The notes: generated by a model from the letters alone, not told the origin. Counted from the stretch's first letter, positions 7,304 to 16,393 are shown. The stretch is DNA of 34,173 nt from CAYLYM01 sp964387645 (GCA_964387645.1 CAYLYM010000031.1:1-34173), one strand, 5' to 3'. Numbers and translations are program-made.

Positions 7304-8668
7304 CTATTCAAAACCTCTTAAAAATCTTTTTGCTAAATTAGGATAAATAAATTGAATGTCCAGAACTTTCCAGCCATCTGATTCTTCTATTAAACTTGCA
7401 TTCAGTATATCTCCTTCACGTAATTTATAAAAGGCAGAAGAATCCAGGAATATATTATCGATCTTTTGAAATATGTTTAAATCTTGAACATCGAATAGGT
7501 GGGAATTTTTTCCATGTATTTGCGTTATTTCAAAGATTCCTGTTTTAATCTGGCTATCATCAGCCTCAAAATTAAGGATAGAAGCCAGCACATTGTATTC
7601 GTCAATAAAAGTATTCATTGCTTTTACAACACGTGGAAGATCAGATTTAACTGCTTCGTAGTATTTTAAAAATTCCCGTTTGAGGTTAATGTTATAATTT
7701 TGGTTTATATAGGTAATAAAACGAGCTAAAGCTCTGAAAATGTTTTGAATTTGTTGATCGTTTTTTAAAACAAATTCTTTAACAAGCCAGATACTCAAGA
7801 ACTCGGCAATATGGTCTTCTTGTAAATCGTAAATTCTTTTAAGATTAGCTTCATCATTCAGGAATCGTTTAAAATACATAAGATCGCCGGTTAGTACTCC
7901 CCTCGTTTCTGGAGAATTATAATGTTCGTCGGATGAAAATTTTTTAAAAACTTCATCTATGGTTTCTAAAGATTTTTGCCATTCTTCCTTGTGATACTCC
8001 AGATGATGTTCGGAGGTGTCTTCGTACCAATTCTCTTCAGATTCTTCATTAAATTCAGATTGTAAAAGGTTTTCAAAAATTTCAATTGCTGTTTCCGAAT
8101 GACGACTTAACAAATTTTTACCTTCTAATCGAATAAAATCGATAATAATGTCTTCAATAAATTCAGCCATATCCATGAGATTTAAATTCTCTTCAGAAAG
8201 TTCGATCTGAAACTCATCTTGATAATACTGTATGAGTGTATCCATAATAACATGATTCATCAAATCAACACGAAGGCATTGCTCTTTATCTAGTTTTCTG
8301 GAGAGAAATGTTCGTAAGATAATTAATTTACGCTGTATTCTATGTTCAAGGTTGGATAAAGTATCATTAACAATACCATCAAGGTTTAGTGGACAATTTA
8401 ATGGACAACTTCCTAAACAGTTTTCTTCCAAAAAGAACTCAAGGGCATCTCCAATATTGAAACATAAAGTACCTAATTGTTCAAAGTCGAGAAATAGTTC
8501 TGTGTGGCGGTGGCGTTGATTAAAAAATCTTTTCTCGAGTTGGTCTCCAATATAATTGATTAGCAGGAAAATAAAGTAATCCAAATAAGTCAGTTCATAG
8601 AGTTCTTTATCCCAGCTATTAACGAACTCTCGCACAGAGATAAACAATTTTTGCGAACGATACGGCAA
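7304..8668 (-). CDS. Unknown 454-residue protein with a Cys cluster
   Basis: I do not recognise this protein. It starts with a TTG (complement of 8666-8668) preceded nine bases away by AGGGG, a good ribosome site. There is no signal peptide and no clear membrane span, so it is likely cytosolic. The first ~390 residues are helical and acidic; near residues 104-112 lies C-LGS-C-PLN-C, a CxxxCxxxC cluster that could bind a metal, with another Cys about 16 residues before it. The last ~75 residues change character to short beta strands (GIFEITQI... LREGDILNASLIEESDGWKVLDIQFIYP), like a small OB- or SH3-like barrel. It is the only minus-strand gene here and diverges from another unknown gene at 8842, with 173 bases between them that must hold both promoters. 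Confidence 0.75.
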   Translation of the reverse strand: MPYRSQKLFISVREFVNSWDKELYELTYLDYFIFLLINYIGDQLEKRFFNQRHRHTELFLDFEQLGTLCFNIGDALEFFLEENCLGSCPLNCPLNLDGIVNDTLSNLEHRIQRKLIILRTFLSRKLDKEQCLRVDLMNHVIMDTLIQYYQDEFQIELSEENLNLMDMAEFIEDIIIDFIRLEGKNLLSRHSETAIEIFENLLQSEFNEESEENWYEDTSEHHLEYHKEEWQKSLETIDEVFKKFSSDEHYNSPETRGVLTGDLMYFKRFLNDEANLKRIYDLQEDHIAEFLSIWLVKEFVLKNDQQIQNIFRALARFITYINQNYNINLKREFLKYYEAVKSDLPRVVKAMNTFIDEYNVLASILNFEADDSQIKTGIFEITQIHGKNSHLFDVQDLNIFQKIDNIFLDSSAFYKLREGDILNASLIEESDGWKVLDIQFIYPNLAKRFLRGFE

Positions 8669-8841
8669 CGATATAAACCCCTAATCATTTAGAAAAAATT
8701 TAACAGTTGCACATCTGGGAGTCAATAGAAAATTCAAAGGGATGAATATTGATTTTATTAAATAGTATATAAAATAATTTGCTTTAGATTTAAAAATATT
8801 ATAACTTACTGAAAATTAAGAGAATAGAAGAGAGTCGTAAG

Positions 8842-9522
8842 ATGGGAACTCGAAGAGAGCATAATATTCAATTAATGCATATACATGACGTGGATTTTGA
8901 TTGTTGGAGAGAGAGATATTTCTGGTTGCCCTTTTTTCGGAAACGGAAGCCCAAATTCAACGTTCGTCCTGGTGCAATGGTGCCTGAAGTAGTGAAACAA
9001 AGAATAAAAAGTATTGGTATTGGAAAGTTGGTTGAGATTATTCGAGTAGGATATGATGGTGAGATCGATGATATTCCAATTATTGTTGAAATCATCGATA
9101 TTTCTGAAAGCAGCTTTACCGGAAAAATTGTAAATGTTGAAAGAGAAGTAATAGAGAGCGCTACCGAAAAATTAGTTTATGCAAAGAAGGGAGGAGGTAT
9201 TCTTGAGTTTAATTATGATGATGGCGATATCAAGGAAATCATCGAATCTCAGGACGAGAAGCTTCTTGCTGAAGAACGTAATGTTAATGCACTTCGTGAA
9301 ATTCTTTCAGCCTTGGAAATAGGTGACCGTATTATGGTTGCTTATTACGATACAAAGCAACATGGTACTTTAAATGCTGAAGGGATTTTATTGGAAAAAG
9401 ATATTAACGGAAATACTTTTAGTTTGCAAGTTGAAAAGGTCAATAAGATTGAATTAGAGAAGAAGTTTAAAAAAACATTTGATATTAAGAAAGATCTGGT
9501 TATTGATATTGAGATTGTTTGA
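8842..9522 (+). CDS. Unknown 226-residue beta-rich protein with a probable internal duplication
   Basis: I do not recognise this protein. It has no signal peptide or membrane segment. After a basic N-terminal 45 residues (REHNIQLMHIHDVDFDCW..., WLPFFRKRKPKF) come two similar halves. The first (about 57-135) has IGIGKLVEIIRVGYDGE, then GKIVNVEREVIESATEKL. The second (about 152-226) has LEIGDRIMVAYYDTK, then LQVEKVNKIELEKKF. Both read as 'G-hydrophobic-YD ... E-G ... V-x-V-x-x-xE-E', suggesting a duplicated small barrel. The KKGGGILEF segment resembles neither a P-loop nor any motif I know. The ATG at 8842 has only a weak GAGAG upstream; inner ATGs are possible starts. It is divergent from the 454-residue unknown gene and 119 bases before tgt. 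Confidence 0.7.
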   Translation: MGTRREHNIQLMHIHDVDFDCWRERYFWLPFFRKRKPKFNVRPGAMVPEVVKQRIKSIGIGKLVEIIRVGYDGEIDDIPIIVEIIDISESSFTGKIVNVEREVIESATEKLVYAKKGGGILEFNYDDGDIKEIIESQDEKLLAEERNVNALREILSALEIGDRIMVAYYDTKQHGTLNAEGILLEKDINGNTFSLQVEKVNKIELEKKFKKTFDIKKDLVIDIEIV

Positions 9523-9641
9523 ATAATATTGTAATAAAAAAATCAAATTTTTCTTACCAGATAAAAAGCCTTTTTTCATATTATTGCAATAATCAATGTC
9601 ATATCTTATATTTTTTGTTTAATAAACAGATGGATTAACTG

Positions 9642-10769
9642 GTGAAGTTTACTATTCAAGCTGTTGATTCACTTTGTTTGGCCAGAGCCGGGCAATTTGA
9701 GACAGATCATGGCGTGGTTGAAACTCCTATTTTTATGCCAGTAGGAACTATTGGGACTGTAAAAACTCTCAGCCCTCATGATTTAAAGGAAAATGGCGCA
9801 CAGATTATATTGTGTAACACTTATCATCTTTATCTTAAACCTGGTTTAGAGATTCTGAAGGCTGCTGGTGGAATACATAAATTTAATAGCTGGAAGGGAC
9901 CTGTTTTAACCGATAGTGGTGGGTTCCAGATTTATAGTCTGAATGAGTTACGGCGGCTAAATAACGAGGGTGTTGAATTTAAATCACATTGGGATGGTTC
10001 AACTCATTTTCTCACTCCAGAAAAAGTAGTGGATATACAAAGAATTATTGGTTCGGATATTATGATGGTATTGGATCAATGTATTGCTAATCCAAGTGAT
10101 CGCATTACGGTTGAAGAAGCATTACAGCGTACTATTGAATGGGCAAAACGTTCCAGAAATTATTTTACTCAGACATATCCATTGTATGGTTTTCGTCAAT
10201 TCCAATTTGGAATTATTCAGGGAGGAATTTACCCGGATCTTCGTCGTCGTAGTATTGAAGAATTACTTGAGATTGATTTCGAGGGCTTAGCGATTGGTGG
10301 ACTGGCAGTTGGAGAAGAAGCAGATATTCGAAATGAGATTACTCAAATTTGTACAGAAATTCTGCCAGTAGAAAAACCGCGCTATTTAATGGGTGTTGGT
10401 ACGCCGGTCGACATTATTGAAGCAGTTGAGCGTGGGGTCGACATGTTCGATTGTGTGATCCCTACCCGAAATGCACGAAATGGAACTGTATTTACAATGC
10501 ATGGAAAAGTGGTTATTCGAAATGCACAGTATAAAAAAGATTTACGCCCGATTGATGAAACATGTTCATGTTATGCTTGTAGTAATTTTTCCAGAGCATA
10601 TATTAGGCACCTTTTTAATGTGAATGAAGTATTAGGATTACGTTTAGCAACTATACATAATATACATTTTTATCTGAAACTTATGTCTCAAATACGAGAA
10701 GCTATTTTAAAGGATAAATTCATTCAATGGAAAAAAGATTTTCTAAGTAATTTTAATAATTCAATATAA
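9642..10769 (+). CDS. tgt: Queuine tRNA-ribosyltransferase (tRNA-guanine transglycosylase)
   Basis: 375 residues, full length. Tgt swaps guanine-34 for preQ1 in tRNAs with a GUN anticodon, the committed step to queuosine. Motifs seen: LTDSGGFQIYSL with Asp91, DIMMVLDQC, GLAIGGLAVGE, the MGVGTPVDIIEAVERGVDMFDCVIPTRNARNG segment holding the nucleophilic Asp, and the zinc site CSCYAC...ATIHN (three Cys and a His) near the C-terminus. The start is a GTG (9642-9644) with only a weak upstream ribosome site. It is followed on the same strand by yajC after 94 bases, a tgt-yajC order that is widespread in bacteria. Confidence 0.97.
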   Translation: MKFTIQAVDSLCLARAGQFETDHGVVETPIFMPVGTIGTVKTLSPHDLKENGAQIILCNTYHLYLKPGLEILKAAGGIHKFNSWKGPVLTDSGGFQIYSLNELRRLNNEGVEFKSHWDGSTHFLTPEKVVDIQRIIGSDIMMVLDQCIANPSDRITVEEALQRTIEWAKRSRNYFTQTYPLYGFRQFQFGIIQGGIYPDLRRRSIEELLEIDFEGLAIGGLAVGEEADIRNEITQICTEILPVEKPRYLMGVGTPVDIIEAVERGVDMFDCVIPTRNARNGTVFTMHGKVVIRNAQYKKDLRPIDETCSCYACSNFSRAYIRHLFNVNEVLGLRLATIHNIHFYLKLMSQIREAILKDKFIQWKKDFLSNFNNSI

Positions 10770-10863
10770 AAGCTTACATAAAAATGAATTGTTCATGTAT
10801 TAAAATTATATTATATTAATTAAAAATTAATAATAAAGGTATTAAAAAACGCAGGAGAAAAAA

Positions 10864-11184
10864 GTGGTAGAAACTTTATTTGCAGCAGCAAGTGGGACAC
10901 AAAATAGTAGTGGTGGAAATGCTTTTTTGTCATTTTTACCTCTTTTACTAATTATTGCTATTATGTATTTACTAATTTTAAGACCACAGGCGAAAAAACA
11001 GAGAGAACGTCAAAGAATGCTCGAATCGATTAAAAAGGGGGATGAAATCATTACTGCTGGTGGAATTCATGGAAAGGTTGTTGGTGTGAAAAATAATGAT
11101 CAGATTTTGATTATAAAAGTGGATGATAATGTAAAATTAGAGATTGATCGAACAGCAGTTGCCACTATCAAAAAACCTGCATAA
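10864..11184 (+). CDS. yajC: Preprotein translocase accessory subunit YajC
   Basis: 106 residues, normal size. YajC is a single-span inner-membrane protein associated with SecDF and SecYEG. One transmembrane helix (about residues 21-38, FLSFLPLLLIIAIMYLLI) is followed by the hallmark RPQAKKQRERQRML and the soluble GDEIITAGGIHGKVVGV strand region. The start is a GTG with AGGAG six bases upstream (10853-10857). It sits after tgt, as in many genomes, but secD and secF are not next to it here; def follows after 58 bases. Confidence 0.96.
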   Translation: MVETLFAAASGTQNSSGGNAFLSFLPLLLIIAIMYLLILRPQAKKQRERQRMLESIKKGDEIITAGGIHGKVVGVKNNDQILIIKVDDNVKLEIDRTAVATIKKPA

Positions 11185-11242
11185 TGTATCTAATTTATAA
11201 AAATAAAATTATTAGGTTGGAGTAAGATCAAGAAAGGATTAC

Positions 11243-11758
11243 ATGGCAGTTTTTCCCATTATTACATTGGGTCACCCGAATTTAAGAAAAGTTGCTGCTC
11301 CAGTGGAAAAGTTTGATGATGATTTAAAGGAATTGGTTCATAATATGATTGAAACAATGCGGGTGCATGAAGGAATTGGTCTGGCAGCAACTCAAGTTAA
11401 TATTCACAAGCGGTTTTTTGTCGTTGATCTAGAACTCATTGATGAGAAGTTATCAGCACAGGCTTATGTAAATCCTGAAATTCTTGATTCCTCAGGTTCT
11501 GGAGATTTTGAAGAGGGGTGTCTTAGCATTCCTGGTGTCCGTGCAGAAGTAAGAAGACCAACAAATATAAAGGTACGGTATAAAAATATAGAAGGTGAAA
11601 CTGAAGAAAAAGAAATGGATGGTTTATTAGCAAGAGTTTTTCAACACGAGCTCGATCATCTAAACGGTATATTGTTCATAGATAGAATACCACCGCTTAA
11701 AAGAAAGCTATTGAAGCCCAAACTGTTAGAATTAGAAGGAGTTTATACACGGCATTGA
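11243..11758 (+). CDS. def: Peptide deformylase
   Basis: 171 residues. The enzyme removes the formyl group from the N-terminal Met of new proteins. The three family motifs are intact: HEGIGLAATQ (residues 42-51), EGCLSIPG (91-98, metal ligand Cys93) and QHELDHLNG (134-142, metal ligands His135 and His139, catalytic Glu136). An AAAGGA precedes the ATG. The stop TGA overlaps the TTG start of fmt by two bases, so the two opposed formyl-Met functions (addition by Fmt, removal by Def) are translationally coupled, as in many bacteria. Confidence 0.97.
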   Translation: MAVFPIITLGHPNLRKVAAPVEKFDDDLKELVHNMIETMRVHEGIGLAATQVNIHKRFFVVDLELIDEKLSAQAYVNPEILDSSGSGDFEEGCLSIPGVRAEVRRPTNIKVRYKNIEGETEEKEMDGLLARVFQHELDHLNGILFIDRIPPLKRKLLKPKLLELEGVYTRH

Positions 11759-12696
11759 AGTCGCTTAAAGTTGTTTTCATGGGAAGCCCGGAATTCGCCC
11801 TTCCTTCTTTAAAACGGATTCTTGATTCTCCACACCAAATTGTCGGTATTGTAACTCAGCCAGATAAATTACGTGGAAGAGGACAAAGGTTACTTCCCAC
11901 CCCTGTTAAAAAATTTGCCATAGAGAATCAACTTTCTCCAATATTTCAACCGCTACATCTGAAAGAACCCCAATTTTTGCAGCAATTACAAATTTTACAG
12001 GCAGACATATTCGTAGTAGTAGCTTTTCGAATTCTCCCACCCGAAGTATTTGATATGCCTGAACTTGGAACTATCAATTTACATCCTTCTCTTCTACCAA
12101 AATACCGAGGTGCTGCGCCTATTCATTGGACAATTATCAATGGAGAAAAAGAAACTGGTATCACTATTATTAAGATTTCCAGAGAGATTGATGCTGGAGA
12201 AATTTATTTGCAGAAAAAAGTATCTGTTCTACCAGACGAAACAGCTGGAAGCCTCCATGACCGACTCTCGATAATGGGAGCGGAATTGATGGTGGAAGCG
12301 CTTAATCAAATAGGGGAAGGAAATATTTCTCCCCGGCCGCAGGACGCCACTTTAGCAACACCTGCACCGAAAATTACTCCTGAAATGTGTCACATTTCTT
12401 TTGTCCAACCTGCTGAAAAGGTGAAAAATTGGATTCATGGATTATCACCACATCCTGCTGCATTTGTTTACTACAAAAATATTAGAATAAAAATCTATCG
12501 AGCTCGTGTTGTTAGTCACGATTATGTAAAAGAAGAACCTGGAACCATTGTTTCAGTTTCTAGGGAATCTTTAGAAATAGCCTGTAGACCAGGTAAAATT
12601 GAAATATTAGAATTACAACGAGAAGGGAAAAAACGATTATCTGTAGAGGCTTTTTTGCGTGGGAATCCATTGAAGCCAGGGGAACGCTTTAAATAA
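11755..12696 (+). CDS. fmt: Methionyl-tRNA formyltransferase
   Basis: 313 residues, normal length. It formylates initiator Met-tRNA with 10-formyl-tetrahydrofolate. The N-terminal domain starts KVVFMGSPEFALPSL; the catalytic region is NLHPSLLPKYRGAAPIHW (Asn108, His110) with Asp147 in REIDAGEI. The C-terminal OB-like tRNA-binding domain begins near residue 205. The start must be TTG at 11755, because KVVFMG is normally within the first ten residues and no ATG or GTG lies ahead of it. AAGGAG sits 13 bases upstream, inside the end of def, a longer spacing than usual. Confidence 0.96.
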   Translation: MKSLKVVFMGSPEFALPSLKRILDSPHQIVGIVTQPDKLRGRGQRLLPTPVKKFAIENQLSPIFQPLHLKEPQFLQQLQILQADIFVVVAFRILPPEVFDMPELGTINLHPSLLPKYRGAAPIHWTIINGEKETGITIIKISREIDAGEIYLQKKVSVLPDETAGSLHDRLSIMGAELMVEALNQIGEGNISPRPQDATLATPAPKITPEMCHISFVQPAEKVKNWIHGLSPHPAAFVYYKNIRIKIYRARVVSHDYVKEEPGTIVSVSRESLEIACRPGKIEILELQREGKKRLSVEAFLRGNPLKPGERFK

Positions 12697-13233
12697 GTAT
12701 CAATGTAAGGACAGAAATGTTACAGTTTTCTTCTTTGCATTTTGAATTACTAAATATAAGTATATACAGAAATCACACCTAAAAAACCTTCGTTTTCTTG
12801 TTTACTTCTTGAATTCCATCTATAAGATGACTATCTAATAGTTTATTCTTTTAAAATAAACCAAAATTAATCATTAGAAAATTAAGTAAAAAAATCAGCA
12901 TATTCAAACATACATTATTATTGTAATTAGAGGTTTAAAAGAATTATTTTTTCTTATAAGATTTTCTTTTTGTCAATTTCACTCAAACATGCAAAATTAT
13001 CTCAATAAATATCAATAATTTAATTAACAATATTTCTATTGCTATGCATTAGAATTGTTCTCTAATGCGTAATCTGGGATAAAGAAAAGGATATGTACGA
13101 AAAGGTCTTTACAATATTTATTTGTTTTTTTATTATTTATTTGGATTTTTAAACTTTTCTTGTAAAAAATTCACGACGAAACTAAATTGGATTTAAATAT
13201 TTTAGTAATGGTAACAAATAAGGAGAGGTTATT
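12697..13233. other. Long AT-rich intergenic region before fabH
   Basis: 537 bases without a convincing gene. A 21-codon frame at 12717-12782 (MLQFSSLHFELL...) has an AAGG six bases upstream but nothing recognisable. The one clear structure is the hairpin at 13046-13068. No strong intrinsic terminator for fmt was found. The fabH promoter should lie in the last 200 bases. Confidence 0.5.
13046..13068. promoter_or_regulatory. Inverted repeat upstream of fabH
   Basis: GCATTAGA (13046-13053) and TCTAATGC (13061-13068) form a perfect 8-bp inverted repeat with a 7-base gap, extendable by one G-T and one A-T pair. No T-tract follows, so it looks more like an operator or leader hairpin than a terminator. 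Its place before the first fatty-acid gene makes a lipid-synthesis regulator (FapR or FabT-like role) conceivable, but the sequence does not match their consensus as I recall it. Confidence 0.4.
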
Positions 13234-14229
13234 ATGTATCGGACGAGATTCGTTGGCATAGGTCATTATGTTCCAGAACAGGTGGTTACGAATTATGATT
13301 TAGAAAAAATGATGGACACTTCGAATGAATGGATTATAGAAAGGACAGGTATCAGAGAAAGACGCTGGGTTAAAGAAGGAGATACTTTATCAGGCATGGC
13401 CTTTAATGCCACAACAATAGCATTAGATCGGGCAGGATTAAAGCCAGATGATATAGATTTAATTATCTTTGCTACAATGGCTGGTGATCATGAATTCCCG
13501 GGAGCCGGATGTTTTTTACAAGAAAAATTAGGGATTCCCGGTGTCCCAGCAATTGACATTCGAAATCAATGCAGTGGATTCCTTTTTGGATTATCCGTTG
13601 CTGATCAATATATTCGCACTGGAATGTTCAAAACTATTTTGCTGGTTGGTGCTGAGATTCAAAGCACCGGCATAGATAAGACCACTCGTGGAAGAGATAT
13701 AGCAGTACTTTTTGGGGATGGGGCAGGTGCTGCTATTCTGGTAGCAGAAAGGGATTCAAAGCGCGGTGTACTGAGTACACATCTTCATACAGATGGACGC
13801 TTTGCACGCAAGTTATGGGGTGAATTCCCCTCGGTAAATCATCATCCACGCCTTACTAAAGAAATGGTAGAAAATGCCCAAATTTATCCGAGAATGGAAG
13901 GACGATTTGTTTTTAAACATGCTGTAGTAAAGTTTCCTGAAGTGATTAGAGAAGCTTTAAATGCCAACGGTTATACCATAGAGGATGTCGATCTAATTGT
14001 GCCTCATCAGGCAAACTTGAGGATTACAGAAGCCATGGCACAGCGGTTAGGAATTGGGATGAATAAAGTTTTTAGTAATATTCATAAATATGGGAATACT
14101 ACAGCTGCAACCATTCCAATTTGTTTAAGCGAAGCATGGGAAGAAGGCCGAATTAAGGAAAATGATTTGATTGTTTTAGCTGCATTCGGTAGCGGATTCA
14201 GTTGGGCTTCAGCTTTAGTACGATGGTAA
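13234..14229 (+). CDS. fabH: Beta-ketoacyl-ACP synthase III
   Basis: 331 residues. FabH condenses acetyl-CoA (or a branched starter) with malonyl-ACP to begin fatty-acid synthesis. The catalytic triad is Cys113 (IRNQCSGF), His258 (VPHQAN) and Asn288 (KYGNTT). DTSNEWIIERTGIRERRW, the CoA-binding region, and the GDGAGAAIL loop are present. Residues 180-225 are about ten residues longer than in E. coli FabH. The ribosome site AAGGAGAGG precedes the ATG. It stands alone rather than beside plsX-fabD-acpP, and is followed 36 bases later by lipA, which also depends on the octanoyl-ACP product of this pathway. Confidence 0.93.
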   Translation: MYRTRFVGIGHYVPEQVVTNYDLEKMMDTSNEWIIERTGIRERRWVKEGDTLSGMAFNATTIALDRAGLKPDDIDLIIFATMAGDHEFPGAGCFLQEKLGIPGVPAIDIRNQCSGFLFGLSVADQYIRTGMFKTILLVGAEIQSTGIDKTTRGRDIAVLFGDGAGAAILVAERDSKRGVLSTHLHTDGRFARKLWGEFPSVNHHPRLTKEMVENAQIYPRMEGRFVFKHAVVKFPEVIREALNANGYTIEDVDLIVPHQANLRITEAMAQRLGIGMNKVFSNIHKYGNTTAATIPICLSEAWEEGRIKENDLIVLAAFGSGFSWASALVRW

Positions 14230-14265
14230 ATTTTGTGAATAGATTATTTAAGTTTTAATGATGTT

Positions 14266-15144
14266 ATGAAAGATCCAAATCAGTTGCAAAGAAAACCCGA
14301 ATGGCTTAAGATACGATTGGCTAGTGGTGGAAATTTTAAAGAAGTAAAAGATCTGGTCAGGGACTTCGGACTTCACACTGTTTGTCAAAGTGCACGGTGT
14401 CCCAATATTGGTGATTGTTGGTCACGGCGAACAGCCACTTTTATGATCCTGGGAAATGTGTGCACTCGGAATTGTCGATTTTGTGCCGTCGAGAAAGGCA
14501 AACCTTTTGAATTAGATCCAGATGAACCTCAGCGAGTGGCGCAAGCTGTTTATATACTCAATCTTAGGCATGTAGTCATAACTTCGGTTACCCGCGATGA
14601 TTTAGAAGACGGAGGGGCTTCTGAATTTGCTAAAACGATTCGGGCTATTCGAGAAAAATCGACAAACTGTTCGGTAGAAGTTTTAATTCCAGATTTTTCT
14701 GGAAAATTGTTGGCCTTACAAAAAGTTTTTGAAGCAAAGCCAGATATACTTAATCACAATTTAGAAGTAGTTCCGCGGCTTTATCCAATGGCCAGGCCAC
14801 AGGCTGATTTTAAGAAGTCATTTTCAATATTACAAAAAGCTAAAAAAGAAGGTTTCATAACTAAAACCGGAATAATGATCGGATTGGGAGAAACTTGGTC
14901 GGAAATTGTGGATCTTATGAGAAAGCTGGCAGATATTCACTTAGATATTTTAACAATCGGCCAATATTTACAACCATCTTTATGTCATTTACCCGTTGAA
15001 AAATTTTATGAGCCATTTGAATTTTTGCAGTTGAAAAAAATTGGTGAACAATTAGGTATTTCTTATGTTGAGAGTGGTCCACTAGTTCGTAGCTCTTATC
15101 ATGCAGACCAACAAATTCAAGAAATTTGTCGGGCTAAAGGTTGA
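14266..15144 (+). CDS. lipA: Lipoyl synthase (radical SAM)
   Basis: 292 residues, normal length. It inserts two sulfurs into protein-bound octanoyl groups to form lipoyl cofactor for the 2-oxoacid dehydrogenases and GcvH. Both iron-sulfur clusters are visible: Cys40-x4-Cys45-x5-Cys51 for the auxiliary sacrificial cluster and Cys66-x3-Cys70-x2-Cys73 (CTRNCRFC) for the radical SAM cluster. The C-terminal RSSYHADQ supplies the serine ligand of the auxiliary cluster. HVVITSVTRDDLEDGGA and LNHNLEVVPRLYP are also diagnostic. No ribosome site is obvious; the ATG at 14266 gives the expected N-terminal length. lipB is not in the window. Confidence 0.97.
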   Translation: MKDPNQLQRKPEWLKIRLASGGNFKEVKDLVRDFGLHTVCQSARCPNIGDCWSRRTATFMILGNVCTRNCRFCAVEKGKPFELDPDEPQRVAQAVYILNLRHVVITSVTRDDLEDGGASEFAKTIRAIREKSTNCSVEVLIPDFSGKLLALQKVFEAKPDILNHNLEVVPRLYPMARPQADFKKSFSILQKAKKEGFITKTGIMIGLGETWSEIVDLMRKLADIHLDILTIGQYLQPSLCHLPVEKFYEPFEFLQLKKIGEQLGISYVESGPLVRSSYHADQQIQEICRAKG

Positions 15145-15290
15145 CATGGAACAATAATTTTCCCCTTTTTTTAATGGGGTATTCACTGTCTTTCTGCAAG
15201 AATTAACTGCCCCCCAATGCCACTTTTATCATCTCTCATCTTAATTCAAAATATTATTTTATTTTTCTGGGTTTTCCCTTTAATTTAAAT

Positions 15291-16241
15291 ATGATGTTAT
15301 TGTATAACTTTATTAAAAATACGACTAAAATGTTTATTCAGATCTGGAAAAAGCATCTGAGTATATTTTTAAAAGTTTGTATTTTGGTTTGGCTCTTTAT
15401 TAGTTCGGAAAACATATTCTCACAAACGCTTTATTTGGTGTATACTGCGAATTTGAATTGTAATCTTGAATCCTGCCATTGTGATGATAAAGATTTGGGT
15501 GGAATGTTAAGATTGTTTAGTGCAGTGGATTCATTGAAAAAAAAATACCCGGATTTGATTTTAATCGATACAGGAGATTTTTTTAACAGCTATCCGCTTC
15601 CTGAGGCGAATGCGCTTATGTGTGAGTTGATGAATGAAATGGAATACGATGCAATAGGTATTGGGGACCAGGAATTCGTGGAAGGTCTTGACTTTCTTCT
15701 AAAACAGTTTAAACAATTTTCATTACCGCTTTTGAATGGTAATATTTATGAGAGAAAAAGGAATCGGCCTTTATTTCGGCCATATAACATCTTAAATCGG
15801 GATGGATTAAAAATTCTATTATTTGGCGTAACGTCTCCTCAAAGTTTTGAGTTTATCGAAGCACCAGGAATTCAACTTCAACTTGTGAAAAATTCAATTC
15901 AAAAAATTCTGGAAGAGGTTGTTGAGAAAATCGATTTAACTATACTTCTCTATCATGCTGGTTATAACGAGGCAAAAAAAATTGCTGAAGTATTTCCGGA
16001 AATTCAAATTATTGTGGCAGGGCATACTCAAGAAAAATTTTCTCTTAATCTCGAAAAGCAAATTATAGTTCAGCCAGGATTTGATGGTGAATATATTGGT
16101 TTTCTTGAAATAAATATTTCTGAAGAAGGTTTAAAATTTAATAATTCGTTTATCCCTATTCATAGTGGATTTAGGGAAAACGAAAAGTTTAGAAAAAAGG
16201 TTAATGACTATTATAAAATGATGAGAAATATCGAAAATTAA
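15291..16241 (+). CDS. Exported calcineurin-like metallophosphatase (UshA-type N-domain), diverged ligands
   Basis: 316 residues. A basic N-terminus and a hydrophobic stretch ending SSENIFSQ form a signal peptide, so it is probably periplasmic. The fold is that of 5'-nucleotidase/UshA N-domains: YTANLNCNLESCHCDDKDLGG, LILIDTGDFF, IGIGDQEFVEG, LLYHAG and IVAGHTQEKF. Several usual metal ligands differ: no D-x-H in the first motif, GDQEF instead of GNHEF, and GHTQ instead of GHTH. The ESCxC plus LGG signature recalls a subgroup seen near cytochrome and lipoprotein genes in other bacteria (recollection, not searched). It lacks the C-terminal substrate domain. A start at 15330 (MFIQIWKK) is an alternative; neither has a clear ribosome site. 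Confidence 0.8.
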   Translation: MMLLYNFIKNTTKMFIQIWKKHLSIFLKVCILVWLFISSENIFSQTLYLVYTANLNCNLESCHCDDKDLGGMLRLFSAVDSLKKKYPDLILIDTGDFFNSYPLPEANALMCELMNEMEYDAIGIGDQEFVEGLDFLLKQFKQFSLPLLNGNIYERKRNRPLFRPYNILNRDGLKILLFGVTSPQSFEFIEAPGIQLQLVKNSIQKILEEVVEKIDLTILLYHAGYNEAKKIAEVFPEIQIIVAGHTQEKFSLNLEKQIIVQPGFDGEYIGFLEINISEEGLKFNNSFIPIHSGFRENEKFRKKVNDYYKMMRNIEN

Positions 16242-16393
16242 ATTTTATTTTCGAAAGAATAATTTTAAAATTTATTGTAGTATTAATACTAAAAGATTCA
16301 TCAGTTGAACAGTTCCTAAAGAGAGACTAATTAGAGTAGAAGAATTAAATAAATTGAAATTCAATGCATTTAAATTTTTAAAAATGAGGTAAT

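Noticed and set aside
12717..12782. 21-codon small gene after fmt with an AAGG upstream
   Set aside because: No recognisable features and no support beyond a weak ribosome site; short frames are common in AT-rich gaps.
15162..15179. CCCC/GGGG hairpin after lipA as a terminator
   Set aside because: Four pairs with a ten-base loop and no following T-run; too weak.
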